From NCBI RefSeq assembly GCF_002140975.2, contig NZ_CP147247.1, positions 4,019,001 to 4,083,000 of the forward strand: a stretch of 64,000 bases of DNA, written 5' to 3'. Position numbers and translations under genes: made by a program. The notes beneath the pieces were generated by a model. The model was not told where the DNA came from. It worked only from the letters and a program-made list of their open reading frames with translations, and did not search any database. Origin of the DNA: Enterococcus sp. 9E7_DIV0242 (GTDB taxonomy: Bacteria > Bacillota > Bacilli > Lactobacillales > Enterococcaceae). Each line of letters begins with the position of its first letter. The stretch's first letter is position 1. This document shows, one piece after another, positions 25,584 through 34,190 of this stretch.

Positions 25584-27062
25584 ATGAGAAAGCTATTGAT
25601 CGTAGAAGATGAGTGGATCATTCGTAAGGCACTGATGTCTCTTCCTTGGGAGACGATCGGTGTGACAGAAATCTTTGAAGCGGATAATGGGCAAGAGGGC
25701 TTGGCATGCTATAAAGAGCAGCAACCTCAAGTTGTACTCTCGGATATCAACATGCCTTTTGTCGATGGAATTGCAATGGGAAAAGAAATTGTTGAGCAAA
25801 ATAAAAATTGCCAGATTATTTTTCTGACAGGCTATAGCGAGTTTAGCTATGCACAGGCTGCGGTCAGCCTAAAGGCGTTTGATTATATTTTGAAGCCAGT
25901 GGATGCCACAGTTTTACTGCCCCAGGTCAATGAAGCATTTAAGCAAATCGAGGAAGAGGAAATGGCAGAGCTGGCTTCCAGAGATTATCAGCGGAGAGAA
26001 TGGATAAAAAGGATCATTCTTTCAAAAAAAAGTGAAAACAGTGAACAATTCAACACACTCTTTTCCGTTAATGGTCCATTTCAATGTATGTGCTATTTCA
26101 CGAATAAGGCGACGCTTGAAGTGCCAGCTATGTTTCAAAAGGATAGTTTACGATTGGAGGATAACACTTATTTTACGTTGATTCAACTGGGGGAACAGCA
26201 GCCTGAATTTCAACAGTGGTTGGATAGTCCTGAGTTGAAGGAATTTCTATTTCGACAAGAAGGGTGGATCGGACTCAGCACAATTAGTTCAGATCCAAAG
26301 GAAATCAGTGATAAAATTGTCGAAGCGCGTATCAGCTTTGAAAAAAATAAGTTTGATCAGCCGGGGATCTATGCTTATGATCCACAAACCTCGCGATTGG
26401 ATTTTTCGCCGATTTTGATCGAGCTGGAGCAAAAGCTGATTCAGCAAATTGAGAACAGAGCACCTAAAAAAGTCTATGCACTGCTTGATTCTTTGGAAAT
26501 GAATGGGACTCTGATGACGTTGCCGTTGTCACAAATTCGTCCATTTCTTATGAAACAGGTATTTATGCTATTTCAGGCAGCCAAAAATGTCATCACCTGT
26601 GATGAGTTTGCAGTGTATCAGAAGATTACTTCCAGTACAGTGGTAGAGGATATGCTGGCGCCTGTTAAAGAGATGGTGGATTGCTGGCAAAAGAATCAGG
26701 AGGTAGGCAGTAAGTCTGGTACGATCATCCAACAGGCCAAACGATTTATCGACAGTCACTATGCAAATGAGGAGATATCCTTACAAGTAGTGGCCGAAAA
26801 TATTCATGTGTCGCCTCCTTATTTGAGCAACCTATTCAAAAGCGAAACAGGGAAAAACTATACAGAATACTTATTTGAACGACGGATGGAAGCAGCCTAT
26901 CAGCTGCTTCGAAATACGAATAAAACAATCACGGATATTTCTTTAGAGACAGGATTCACGAATCCTAATTATTTTTCAAGCTGCTTCAAAAAAGACAGTG
27001 GCGTATCACCAAAACAATACAGGAATATCTACAAAGAGGAACAGAAAATATCAACTCCGTAA
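25584..27062 (+). CDS. Response regulator with AraC-type DNA-binding domain, YesN type
   Basis: The 492-residue protein has a receiver domain (VEDEWIIR, phosphoacceptor Asp54 in SDINMPFVDG, the lysine in ILKPVD), a middle region of about 250 residues of unclear fold, and a C-terminal AraC/XylS double helix-turn-helix (about 390-487) with VAENIHVSPPYLSNLFK and TGFTNPNYFSSCFKKDSGVSPKQYR. YesN-type regulators activate polysaccharide import operons, so the ABC genes at 28.4-31.5 kb are the expected target. Confidence 0.93.
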   Translation: MRKLLIVEDEWIIRKALMSLPWETIGVTEIFEADNGQEGLACYKEQQPQVVLSDINMPFVDGIAMGKEIVEQNKNCQIIFLTGYSEFSYAQAAVSLKAFDYILKPVDATVLLPQVNEAFKQIEEEEMAELASRDYQRREWIKRIILSKKSENSEQFNTLFSVNGPFQCMCYFTNKATLEVPAMFQKDSLRLEDNTYFTLIQLGEQQPEFQQWLDSPELKEFLFRQEGWIGLSTISSDPKEISDKIVEARISFEKNKFDQPGIYAYDPQTSRLDFSPILIELEQKLIQQIENRAPKKVYALLDSLEMNGTLMTLPLSQIRPFLMKQVFMLFQAAKNVITCDEFAVYQKITSSTVVEDMLAPVKEMVDCWQKNQEVGSKSGTIIQQAKRFIDSHYANEEISLQVVAENIHVSPPYLSNLFKSETGKNYTEYLFERRMEAAYQLLRNTNKTITDISLETGFTNPNYFSSCFKKDSGVSPKQYRNIYKEEQKISTP

Positions 27063-27113
27063 ATGTAGCTCACTGTATCTAGTTATGTTTTTCTTTATAG
27101 AAACTGCATATAA

Positions 27114-27875
27114 TCACTTATTTGTATAGGTAAAAAGATTTTTATCCGCTACAATAGCTGGAATCAAATTTTTTGAATCTATAATTGTGATCTCCTTTTT
27201 TTCAATGTAAGACATGGCTTGTGGTATATATTTTGTAAACTCATTTGAGATAGGTAAAATTATAGATTTATTTGAGTGGGTAATCAAATTGATGAAAAAA
27301 ATATCTGGATTAAAATCAAAAGGACTGACTCTAACTCTTTTAGTATAAATAAGTTCAAGAGATAGAATCTCTTTGTAAGGAATAAACACTTGATTCGTAG
27401 ATCTTCCTAAACTATTTTGTCCGATGGCTAAAAATTTTTTTGTCGTTGATTTTGGATAGAGAGTAATAGTTAGGCCATGTTTGTCAATAATCCAGAAATC
27501 TTTTATAAGAGTAGGTAAAATACAAGTCAACCCCAGCATAAGAACAAATAGAAAGACACCTAAAGGTTGATAGCCAAAACCAGTTAAAAATAGAGCGATA
27601 CCTAACCAGATCAAGGCAAAGAATAAAAAATAAGAGGGACGATAGTTTTTTCCTACCATAAATGGTTTTCTAAAATAAAAGCTTCCTCTAATCAGTTGAT
27701 CCAGAGATATGTCGTATAGATCACTTAGAGCTAATAAATTGTCAATGCTGGGCGTATTGATCCCATTCTCCCATTTAGAAATGGTTTGATGAGATACAAA
27801 AATTTTTTTGGCTAACTGGTCTTGCGTAAATCCATTTTGAATCCTAAAGGTTTTTAAGAGCTGAGCTAGGTTCAT
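27114..27875 (-). CDS. XRE-family helix-turn-helix protein with membrane segments
   Basis: The 253-residue protein has an N-terminal Cro/C1-type HTH (AQLLKTFRIQNGFTQDQLAKKIFVSHQTISKWENG, residues about 3-60), then two adjacent membrane segments (about 85-130) and a C-terminal soluble domain of about 115 residues. The ATG at 27873-27875 follows GGAGGGA and is preferred over one 24 bases upstream. It lies in opposite orientation between the two-component genes and the ABC operon. Its role is unknown; a membrane-tethered regulator is plausible. Confidence 0.8.
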   Translation of the reverse strand: MNLAQLLKTFRIQNGFTQDQLAKKIFVSHQTISKWENGINTPSIDNLLALSDLYDISLDQLIRGSFYFRKPFMVGKNYRPSYFLFFALIWLGIALFLTGFGYQPLGVFLFVLMLGLTCILPTLIKDFWIIDKHGLTITLYPKSTTKKFLAIGQNSLGRSTNQVFIPYKEILSLELIYTKRVRVSPFDFNPDIFFINLITHSNKSIILPISNEFTKYIPQAMSYIEKKEITIIDSKNLIPAIVADKNLFTYTNK

Positions 27876-28104
27876 TTTTAATCCCTCCATGTTTTTCAAT
27901 AAATTAAATATAGCAGATGCTTGAAAAAAGCGCCTGCACTTATAAGGTGCAAGCTTGGTGTGACAAGGATTGGTTGAGAAATAACAGCAATTACGTAGTC
28001 ATAAGAATTAATTGGAATAATTCTATGCTGGAAATATCTGGTTGCAAGAAATAGTTTAAGATGGGTAGCTTGACACAAAAGTATCAGATACACAATGATT
28101 CGTT

Positions 28105-28159
28105 GATAAAACAGAGCAAAGAAGGGGGCCCCTGCTTAGCTTCTGTTTTATCTTTTTTT
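28105..28159 (+). terminator. Strong hairpin with T run, no obvious upstream gene
   Basis: GATAAAACAGA (28105-28115) pairs with 28142-28152 and the stem continues inward to GGGG/CCCC, about 22 bp in all, followed by eight bases of T-rich sequence. No plus-strand gene lies between 27062 and here, so it may end a small RNA or leftover yesN readthrough. Confidence 0.6.
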
Positions 28160-28263
28160 ATCTTGACGTTTGTAGAAATATGGAAACTAACCTTCATTTT
28201 TTTCTCCTCCGTTCCTTCATTCTTAAAATATTATAAGTTTGTCTTAAAATAATGAATGTTGGT

Positions 28264-28277
28264 TGTAACCGTTTTCT
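28264..28277 (+). promoter_or_regulatory. cre-like site upstream of the ABC importer genes
   Basis: TGTAACCGTTTTCT matches the catabolite-responsive element pattern TGWAANCGNTNWCA except at the last base. Placement about 100 bases before the operon start would suit CcpA repression. Confidence 0.45.
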
Positions 28278-28372
28278 AGTATTTTATATATAGAGATGAG
28301 CGTTACTAAATGACAGCAAAACAATGATTGCTGTTTAGTGAGATTCATAGAGAAAATGTTAGGAGGAAAAAA

Positions 28373-29287
28373 ATGGAAACAGAAGTTACACTGCCAAAAG
28401 TGCAGAAAAAAAGGAAAAAGATTCAAAAAGCCCCATATTTGCTCTTATTGCCAACGTTGATAATGATTACAGCTCTTTTGTTCTTTCCGATGGCGAGAAT
28501 CTTCTATTATAGTTTTCAAAATTACGATATCTCGGCTCCATTTTATGATTCGTTTGCCGGCTTCGACAATTTTGTGAAGATATTTACAGAAGATGCTTAC
28601 TTCATCCCAAGCTTAATCAACAGCTTAAAATGGGTGGTTTCCCAAGTTGCTTTGCAGTTGGGATTAGGAATGGGAATTGCGTTGATCTTAAACAAAAAAT
28701 TCAAATTCAGAGGTTTGACAAGGGGATTTGTTTTTGTCCCTTGGGCAATCTCAGGGGTACTTACCTCAGTAATGTGGAGTCTGATGTACAACGAGCACAT
28801 GGGGGTGTTCAATGACATTCTATCGAAACTGGGCCTTATCAGTGAACCACAAGCGTTTTTGGCTAGTACAAACAGTGCCTTTATCGCAGTAGTAGTTGCG
28901 GAACTATGGCGTGGGATTCCATTTTTTGCAGTAACATTGCTAGCTTCTCTCCAGAGTATTCCGGAAGAACTGTATGAAGCAGCTGCTATGGATGGATCCA
29001 ATCGTTGGACATCGTTCATTAATATCACATTGCCGCAGTTAAAGCGGACAATTGTATTGACAACTTTGTTGAGAACCGTTTGGGAATTCAACAACGTGGA
29101 TTTGATGTACAACCTGACCAACGGTGGACCGGCCAATTCAACCATGACATATGCAATGTATATTGCTAAAACAGCCGTACACGGTAGTGATTTCGGTTAC
29201 GGGTCAGCGTTGACAGTTGTCGCATTCTTGATTCTGACAATTATTGCGTTAGTCTATCTGAAAATTTCTAAATTCGAGGAGGCATAG
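28373..29287 (+). CDS. ABC sugar transporter permease (LplB/UgpA type)
   Basis: The 304-residue membrane protein has six hydrophobic segments and the cytoplasmic EAA loop ELYEAAAMDGSNRWTSFINITLPQLK that contacts the ATPase, the signature of binding-protein-dependent sugar permeases of the MalF/UgpA group. The ATG at 28373 follows AGGAGG at good spacing. The second permease and the lipoprotein follow within a few bases. Context suggests import of pectin-derived oligosaccharides. Confidence 0.93.
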   Translation: METEVTLPKVQKKRKKIQKAPYLLLLPTLIMITALLFFPMARIFYYSFQNYDISAPFYDSFAGFDNFVKIFTEDAYFIPSLINSLKWVVSQVALQLGLGMGIALILNKKFKFRGLTRGFVFVPWAISGVLTSVMWSLMYNEHMGVFNDILSKLGLISEPQAFLASTNSAFIAVVVAELWRGIPFFAVTLLASLQSIPEELYEAAAMDGSNRWTSFINITLPQLKRTIVLTTLLRTVWEFNNVDLMYNLTNGGPANSTMTYAMYIAKTAVHGSDFGYGSALTVVAFLILTIIALVYLKISKFEEA

Positions 29288-29291
29288 TCTT

Positions 29292-30128
29292 GTGTATAAT
29301 AAACAGGGAAAACTAGATAAAACATTGACCTTTTACTTTCCTTTAGCCATGATGCTGGTTTGGACATTGTTTCCGATTTATTGGACATTGAACACTGCAT
29401 TGAAGCCGGAGGGAGATATCATTAAAACACCACTTCAATATTTACCATCCAGTCCGACATTTCAGAATTTTATCAATGCTTGGAATGATGTTGGATTTGA
29501 AAAGTATTTTACCAACAGTGTAGTGGTTGGTGTAGGTACCGTACTTTTGACCTTGGTATTGTCCGTTTTAGCGGGCTATGCTTTAGCGCGATATGATTTC
29601 AAAGGAAAAAGAGTGTTCATGATGATTTTACTGATGACACAGTTCATTCCACGTTCTATGCTGATCATTCCATTGTTTGTTATGTTCAGCAATATCGGGA
29701 TGATCAGTAACCCGATTTCATTGATGCTGGTCTATTCAGCGGTTCAGATTCCATTTTCAGCAATTTTGATGAGCGGATTTATTTCCGGGATTCCAGCTGA
29801 ATTGGAAGAAGCTGCGGCAATTGATGGTGCAACAAGAATGCAGGCGATTCGCCAGGTCATTGTACCACTCTTATTACCGGGTGTTGTAGCGACAGGAATT
29901 AACATTTTCGTTTATGCTTGGAATGAATTCCTACTAGCACTAATGTTGACAAATGTACAGAGCAAATTCACCTTACCAGTTGGATTGAGCTTTATGATGG
30001 GTGAATTTAACGTAAATTATGGCGCATTGGCTGCAGGTAGTATTATTGCTTTGATTCCATCGATCATTCTCTTCATGTTTGCACAGAAACATTTAGTTAA
30101 TGGGATGGGCGGAGCTGTTAAAGGATAA
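29292..30128 (+). CDS. ABC sugar transporter permease (AraQ/UgpE type)
   Basis: The 278-residue partner permease has six membrane segments and the EAA loop ELEEAAAIDGATRMQAIRQVIVPLL. It starts with GTG at 29292, five bases after the first permease ends and following GAGGAGG. With the upstream subunit it makes the heterodimeric channel. No ATPase gene follows, so an MsmK-type shared ATPase encoded elsewhere is needed. Confidence 0.93.
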   Translation: MYNKQGKLDKTLTFYFPLAMMLVWTLFPIYWTLNTALKPEGDIIKTPLQYLPSSPTFQNFINAWNDVGFEKYFTNSVVVGVGTVLLTLVLSVLAGYALARYDFKGKRVFMMILLMTQFIPRSMLIIPLFVMFSNIGMISNPISLMLVYSAVQIPFSAILMSGFISGIPAELEEAAAIDGATRMQAIRQVIVPLLLPGVVATGINIFVYAWNEFLLALMLTNVQSKFTLPVGLSFMMGEFNVNYGALAAGSIIALIPSIILFMFAQKHLVNGMGGAVKG

Positions 30129-30144
30129 ATTAGGAGGAATAAAA

Positions 30145-31473
30145 ATGTCAAAGAAAGCTTTAAAATTAGCGAGTGTATTGGCGTTATCTGGGTTATTGGT
30201 TGCCGGCTGTGGCTCGGGGAGCAGCGGTTCATCAAAGTCAGCGAAAAGCAGTTCCGGTGATGGAGAAGAGGTCAAATTAGTTTTCTGGGATGAAAATTCC
30301 GGCCCAGATAGAACACCGGTTTGGGAAAAACTGATTGATGATTTTGAAAAAGAAAATCCAACTATTACTGTTGAATATGTTGGGTTGCCAAAGGATGAAG
30401 CAAAATCAAAACTGGATGCAGCGATCGCAGCAAATGATACACCAGATGTTGCTTCCTTACAGTCCAGCTGGTTACCGGAATTTTCAATTCGTGGGGCGTT
30501 ACTGCCATTGGATGACTATTTGAAAGACTCAGAGCTTAATGACCTGATCAATGAAGGGGCGATTGAATTTAACAAAGAGATCGTTCAAGATGGCAAGCTT
30601 TACGGCGTTCCTTACACACAAAACTTAGATATTCTATGGATTCGTGAAGATGTATTTGCCGAAAATAATTTGGATGCGCCTGAAAGCTGGGACGATTTCT
30701 TCACAGATGTAGATAAATTGACAACAGATGATATGTACGGCTACACGATTCGTGGAGGTGCCGGCGGGTCATTACAATTGCAACGTTTGATGTATGCATA
30801 CTCAGGAATTACTGAATATGTTGATAAGGATGGAAAAGCAACAGTGAATGATCCAAAACATGTTGAGTTTCTTGAAAAGTATTTTGCCTTATACCAAAAA
30901 AATACACCGAAGAGTGATATCACAAATGGCTACAAAGAAATGGTTGCGGTTTTTGATACAGGAAAAGCAGCAATTCTGCATCACAATATTGGTTCATTCG
31001 GTGAACACAGCAAATCATTAGAAGCTGATCAGTTTGAAGCTGTACCATTACCAAAATCAGCAGAGGGGAATTATGTAGCAGAAGGTGGAAACACAATTGG
31101 AATCTCCGCGTTTGCAAATACGGATCATCCGGAAGAAGCATGGAAGCTGGTTGAATTCTTGAATTCAGCTTCAAGCCAAAGCTACTGGAATGAAAAAATT
31201 GGACAGATTCCGACAAACTCTGATGTATTGAACGAAGACTGGATCAAAGATGCACAGCATATCAAGGTTGCCTTTGAAGTGTACGATGATTCTGAAACGA
31301 AACTGTACGAACCTCCATTCTACTTGCCTGACTACCGTTCTATCTTGGACAACAAAGTAGATCCTGGCATTCAAGCTGTAATGAGTGGGGACAAGACTGT
31401 TGAAGCATTCCTTGATGAGTGGGCAAAAGCAATCGAGGATTCAAAAGTTAAATATGATGAAGCAATGAAATAA
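30145..31473 (+). CDS. Sugar ABC transporter substrate-binding lipoprotein
   Basis: The 442-residue lipoprotein has a signal peptide with lipobox LVAGC (Cys22), a serine/glycine-rich linker to about residue 40, and a family-1 extracellular solute-binding domain (KLVFWDENSG, ANDTPDVASLQSSW, YGVPYTQNLDILW, GGNTIGISAFANTDHPEEAW). The ATG at 30145 follows AGGAGG; the frame opens 45 bases earlier inside the permease gene but without a site. It captures the oligosaccharide outside the membrane for the two permeases. Confidence 0.93.
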   Translation: MSKKALKLASVLALSGLLVAGCGSGSSGSSKSAKSSSGDGEEVKLVFWDENSGPDRTPVWEKLIDDFEKENPTITVEYVGLPKDEAKSKLDAAIAANDTPDVASLQSSWLPEFSIRGALLPLDDYLKDSELNDLINEGAIEFNKEIVQDGKLYGVPYTQNLDILWIREDVFAENNLDAPESWDDFFTDVDKLTTDDMYGYTIRGGAGGSLQLQRLMYAYSGITEYVDKDGKATVNDPKHVEFLEKYFALYQKNTPKSDITNGYKEMVAVFDTGKAAILHHNIGSFGEHSKSLEADQFEAVPLPKSAEGNYVAEGGNTIGISAFANTDHPEEAWKLVEFLNSASSQSYWNEKIGQIPTNSDVLNEDWIKDAQHIKVAFEVYDDSETKLYEPPFYLPDYRSILDNKVDPGIQAVMSGDKTVEAFLDEWAKAIEDSKVKYDEAMK

Positions 31474-31876
31474 ACGACTAAAAAAGTCTTTATGCTCGAA
31501 AAATAATAGAGAAGCGAACAAGGGAAATTGGGAGATAGTATTCGAATAATTAGATAAAAACAGGAATGAGACCGTGCCTTAGGCAGTGCGGTCTCTTTTT
31601 GTACCGTGATTACTGAAATTGATGGTAAGCTTCCCAAAACTGTAGAAAATTGCAATAAAGCCTTTCCGTGTCTCTATACAAAAGAAATTTTTATTTTCGG
31701 AACACCATTTATACGTTATTAGGAAATTGAGACACGGGACACGTGATTGCTTTTTTATAGTAAGTTACCGAGGAGAGAAGCGCAATGAAAGAGACAAATC
31801 AGAATGAGCCAAATAATTGTAGAAATTTTATTAAGGCTCTATGATTACTTTATAAAAGAAGAAAGAAGGTCTTTTC
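31474..31876. other. Intergenic region between lipoprotein and esterase genes
   Basis: It contains the operon terminator (31568-31600), a pair of 9-base inverted repeats CCGTGTCTC (31666-31674) and GAGACACGG (31729-31737) 54 bases apart, and a CACGTG-centred sequence at 31736-31749 that matches the LacI-type operator at nine of fourteen positions. No gene is supported. Confidence 0.45.
31568..31600 (+). terminator. Terminator of the ABC importer operon
   Basis: GAGACCG (31568-31574) pairs with CGGTCTC (31589-31595), with an inner TGCC/GGCA stem and a T run. Confidence 0.8.
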
Positions 31877-32830
31877 ATGACAAAAAGAATTTCTTTAGAA
31901 AAATCAGCACTTGAATTTAGCGAAGCGAACGCAAATCCGCCGTTTATCTATCAATTACCTGTAGATGAGGCCCGTGCGCTGTTGGAGGAGGTTCAGGATT
32001 CACCAGTAGAAAAGCTGGATGCGGCAATTGAAGATCAGCAATGGGATCTTGGTGACCATGGAAAAATCAATGTACGCACAGTAAAGCCCAAAGATGCAGA
32101 AGGAAAACTGCCAGTGATTCTGTATATTCATGGTGCCGGTTGGGTTCTTGGTAGTGCACATACTCATGATAAGCTCGTGAGAGAACTTGCAGTCAGAACA
32201 AATTCGATTGTTTTTGTGCCTGAATATGATCGTTCCCCCGAAGCTAAATATCCGGTTGCAATCGAACAAAGCTATGCGACACTTTTAAAAATCGTTGCGG
32301 ATGCAGGAGACGATTATGATATAAATCGTCTGTCTATTGCCGGAGATAGTGTTGGTGGGAATATGGCAACAGTGGTCACGATGTTGGCAAAAGACCGTAA
32401 GGGCCCTAAGATCAATCAGCAACTATTGTTTTATCCTGTAACGAATCATGGGTTCGATACAGACTCATACAATCAGTTTGCGACAGACTATTTCTTAGCT
32501 AAGGACGGAATGAAATGGTTCTGGGACAACTATCTACCAGAAGGGCAAGATACGACGATCAAAACGATCTCCCCATTACAAGCAACAAAGGAAGATCTGA
32601 CAGGACTGCCTGCGGCAATGATTTTAAATGGTGAAGCAGACGTATTGAGGGATGAAGGTGAAGAGTACGCTCGTCATTTACGTGATGCTGGAGTAGAGGT
32701 AACACAAGTTAGATTCCAAGGAATGATCCATGATTTTGTGATGGTCAATTCAATCGATCAAAGCCATGCAACGAGAGCAGCAATGGACCTTGCAACTGAC
32801 TGGCTAAATAAGAAAAATGATTTAAAATAG
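31877..32830 (+). CDS. Alpha/beta hydrolase, hormone-sensitive-lipase family esterase
   Basis: The 317-residue enzyme has the oxyanion-hole motif YIHGAGWVLG, the nucleophile serine in IAGDSVGGNMA, the catalytic aspartate in NGEADVLRDEGE and the histidine in GMIHDFVM, the full triad of the Aes/HSL group. There is no signal peptide. It lies between the ABC operon and the enolase-superfamily gene. Removal of acetyl or other ester groups from imported pectin fragments is a possible role, inferred from position only. Confidence 0.88.
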   Translation: MTKRISLEKSALEFSEANANPPFIYQLPVDEARALLEEVQDSPVEKLDAAIEDQQWDLGDHGKINVRTVKPKDAEGKLPVILYIHGAGWVLGSAHTHDKLVRELAVRTNSIVFVPEYDRSPEAKYPVAIEQSYATLLKIVADAGDDYDINRLSIAGDSVGGNMATVVTMLAKDRKGPKINQQLLFYPVTNHGFDTDSYNQFATDYFLAKDGMKWFWDNYLPEGQDTTIKTISPLQATKEDLTGLPAAMILNGEADVLRDEGEEYARHLRDAGVEVTQVRFQGMIHDFVMVNSIDQSHATRAAMDLATDWLNKKNDLK

Positions 32831-32877
32831 CAAGATATCTTTAGGTAATGAGGTTGGATACTTGCTACAAAAGATAG

Positions 32878-32925
32878 AACCCTCTCTTTCAGCAGAAAAT
32901 TGCCGAAAGAGAGGGTTTTCTTTTA
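32878..32925 (+). terminator. Terminator between convergent esterase and enolase-superfamily genes
   Basis: AACCCTCTCTTTC (32878-32890) pairs perfectly with 32905-32917, followed by TTTCTTTT. Confidence 0.82.
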
Positions 32926-32940
32926 TTGATTGAAATAAAC

Positions 32941-34041
32941 TTAGAATGGTAACTTGTAAGGGGCAAGCTTTTTCCAATCAAAGGTAACACCGATGCCAAT
33001 TTCCTCAGGCGCAACTGCCATGCCATCTTCTTTATCAATCACAAGGGGCCTTGTGGTATATTGATCGATTGGGAAGCTGTGCATTTCCAGATAACCTGCG
33101 TTCGGCATAGCAGCTAGCAAACTGACATGAAGCTCTTGCATGCCATGTGTTGAAACAGCGAGATTGTTTGCCTGTGCCAGGTAGGCCACTTTCAACCACC
33201 CTGTGATTCCGCCAACATTTGAAGCGTCTGGTTGAGGAAAATCAACATGTCCATATTTCAGTAGATGATGGAATTCTGTAAGCGTGCGGAGATTTTCTCC
33301 TCCGGCAACAGCGATATGTCCTTCTTCAGCAATTCGGGCATATCCTTCATAATCCTCTGGAATCGTCGGTTCCTCAAGGAAAAGAATATTATATGGCGCC
33401 ATTGCTTTAGCAGCTTTGATTGCTTTTTCAACAGACCAGCTCATGTTTGCATCTACCATGAAAGTGACATCTGGTCCAACCAACTCTCTTACAGCAGCGA
33501 TTCGTTGAATATCCTCGTCCAATGTCTTTTGCCCTAGTTTGATTTTGACAGCCTTCAAGCCCATATCAAGGTATTTTTGATTATTAGCCAGCAGTTTTTC
33601 CAATGGAAAGTTCAAATCGATTGCTCCGCCATAGCATTTTACCTTGTTGCTGACACCACCGAGTAATTTATATAGAGGCTCATTGGCCTTTTTTGTACGC
33701 AGATCCCATAATGCTATATCACAGGCTGCAATAGCAAAGCTTGCCAAACCACCTCGGGCAACGTAATGAATTCCCCAATTCATTTCATCCCATAATGCTT
33801 CAACGCAACTGGCATCTTTCCCAAGCAAAATATTTTTCAGTTCAATGTCAATGAGAGAACAGATAGCGCGACCACCAAAACCACCAGTATAGGTGTAGCC
33901 AATCCCTTCACGGCCATCTTCAGTTTCTATTTTTACAATAGGGACTTCGAAATGAGTATGCAGTCCATGCTTCGCATCCTCCATGAGCTCAGGTAATGGA
34001 ATACGGTAATATTCAGTTGTGACAGCAGTAATTTTTGACAT
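32941..34041 (-). CDS. Enolase-superfamily enzyme, mandelate racemase/galactarate-type
   Basis: The 366-residue protein has the MR/MLE N-terminal capping domain and a TIM barrel with K-I-K in AVKIKLGQ, metal ligands in VDANMSW, FLEEP and GGENL, and the catalytic-type histidine in STHGMQELH. Having both the KxK lysines and the histidine places it in the mandelate-racemase group, which includes acid-sugar dehydratases and galactarolactone cycloisomerase. The ATG at 34039-34041 follows AGGAGGA; an ATG six bases earlier is too close. The LacI-type operator upstream puts it in the uronate regulon. The exact substrate is unknown. Confidence 0.85.
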   Translation of the reverse strand: MSKITAVTTEYYRIPLPELMEDAKHGLHTHFEVPIVKIETEDGREGIGYTYTGGFGGRAICSLIDIELKNILLGKDASCVEALWDEMNWGIHYVARGGLASFAIAACDIALWDLRTKKANEPLYKLLGGVSNKVKCYGGAIDLNFPLEKLLANNQKYLDMGLKAVKIKLGQKTLDEDIQRIAAVRELVGPDVTFMVDANMSWSVEKAIKAAKAMAPYNILFLEEPTIPEDYEGYARIAEEGHIAVAGGENLRTLTEFHHLLKYGHVDFPQPDASNVGGITGWLKVAYLAQANNLAVSTHGMQELHVSLLAAMPNAGYLEMHSFPIDQYTTRPLVIDKEDGMAVAPEEIGIGVTFDWKKLAPYKLPF

Positions 34042-34063
34042 GATCATTCCTCCTATAATCGTT

Positions 34064-34077
34064 TGTTCACGTGTGCA
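34064..34077 (-). promoter_or_regulatory. LacI-type operator before the enolase-superfamily gene
   Basis: TGTTCACGTGTGCA is the exact reverse complement of the uxaB operator at 20992-21005. It lies 22 bases upstream of the start codon, 13 kb from the other sites. Confidence 0.65.
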
Positions 34078-34190
34078 TTTTTAATAATAAAAAAAGAATT
34101 CGCTTACATAAATTCTACCAAATTTATATGGACAGGTCAACAACACAGTCTATGAATTTCATTTTTACGTTGTTGACCTGAGAAAAAAAA

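Larger units (their letters stand above)
27876..28372. other. Intergenic region before the ABC importer operon
   Basis: No gene is supported. The region holds an orphan terminator-like hairpin at 28105-28159, a cre-like site at 28264-28277 and AT-rich promoter sequence (TATATATAG near 28285) before the strong AGGAGG of the first permease gene. Confidence 0.5.

Noticed and set aside
28061..28252. 63-codon plus-strand frame over the orphan hairpin
   Set aside because: It runs through a terminator stem and lacks a ribosome binding site.
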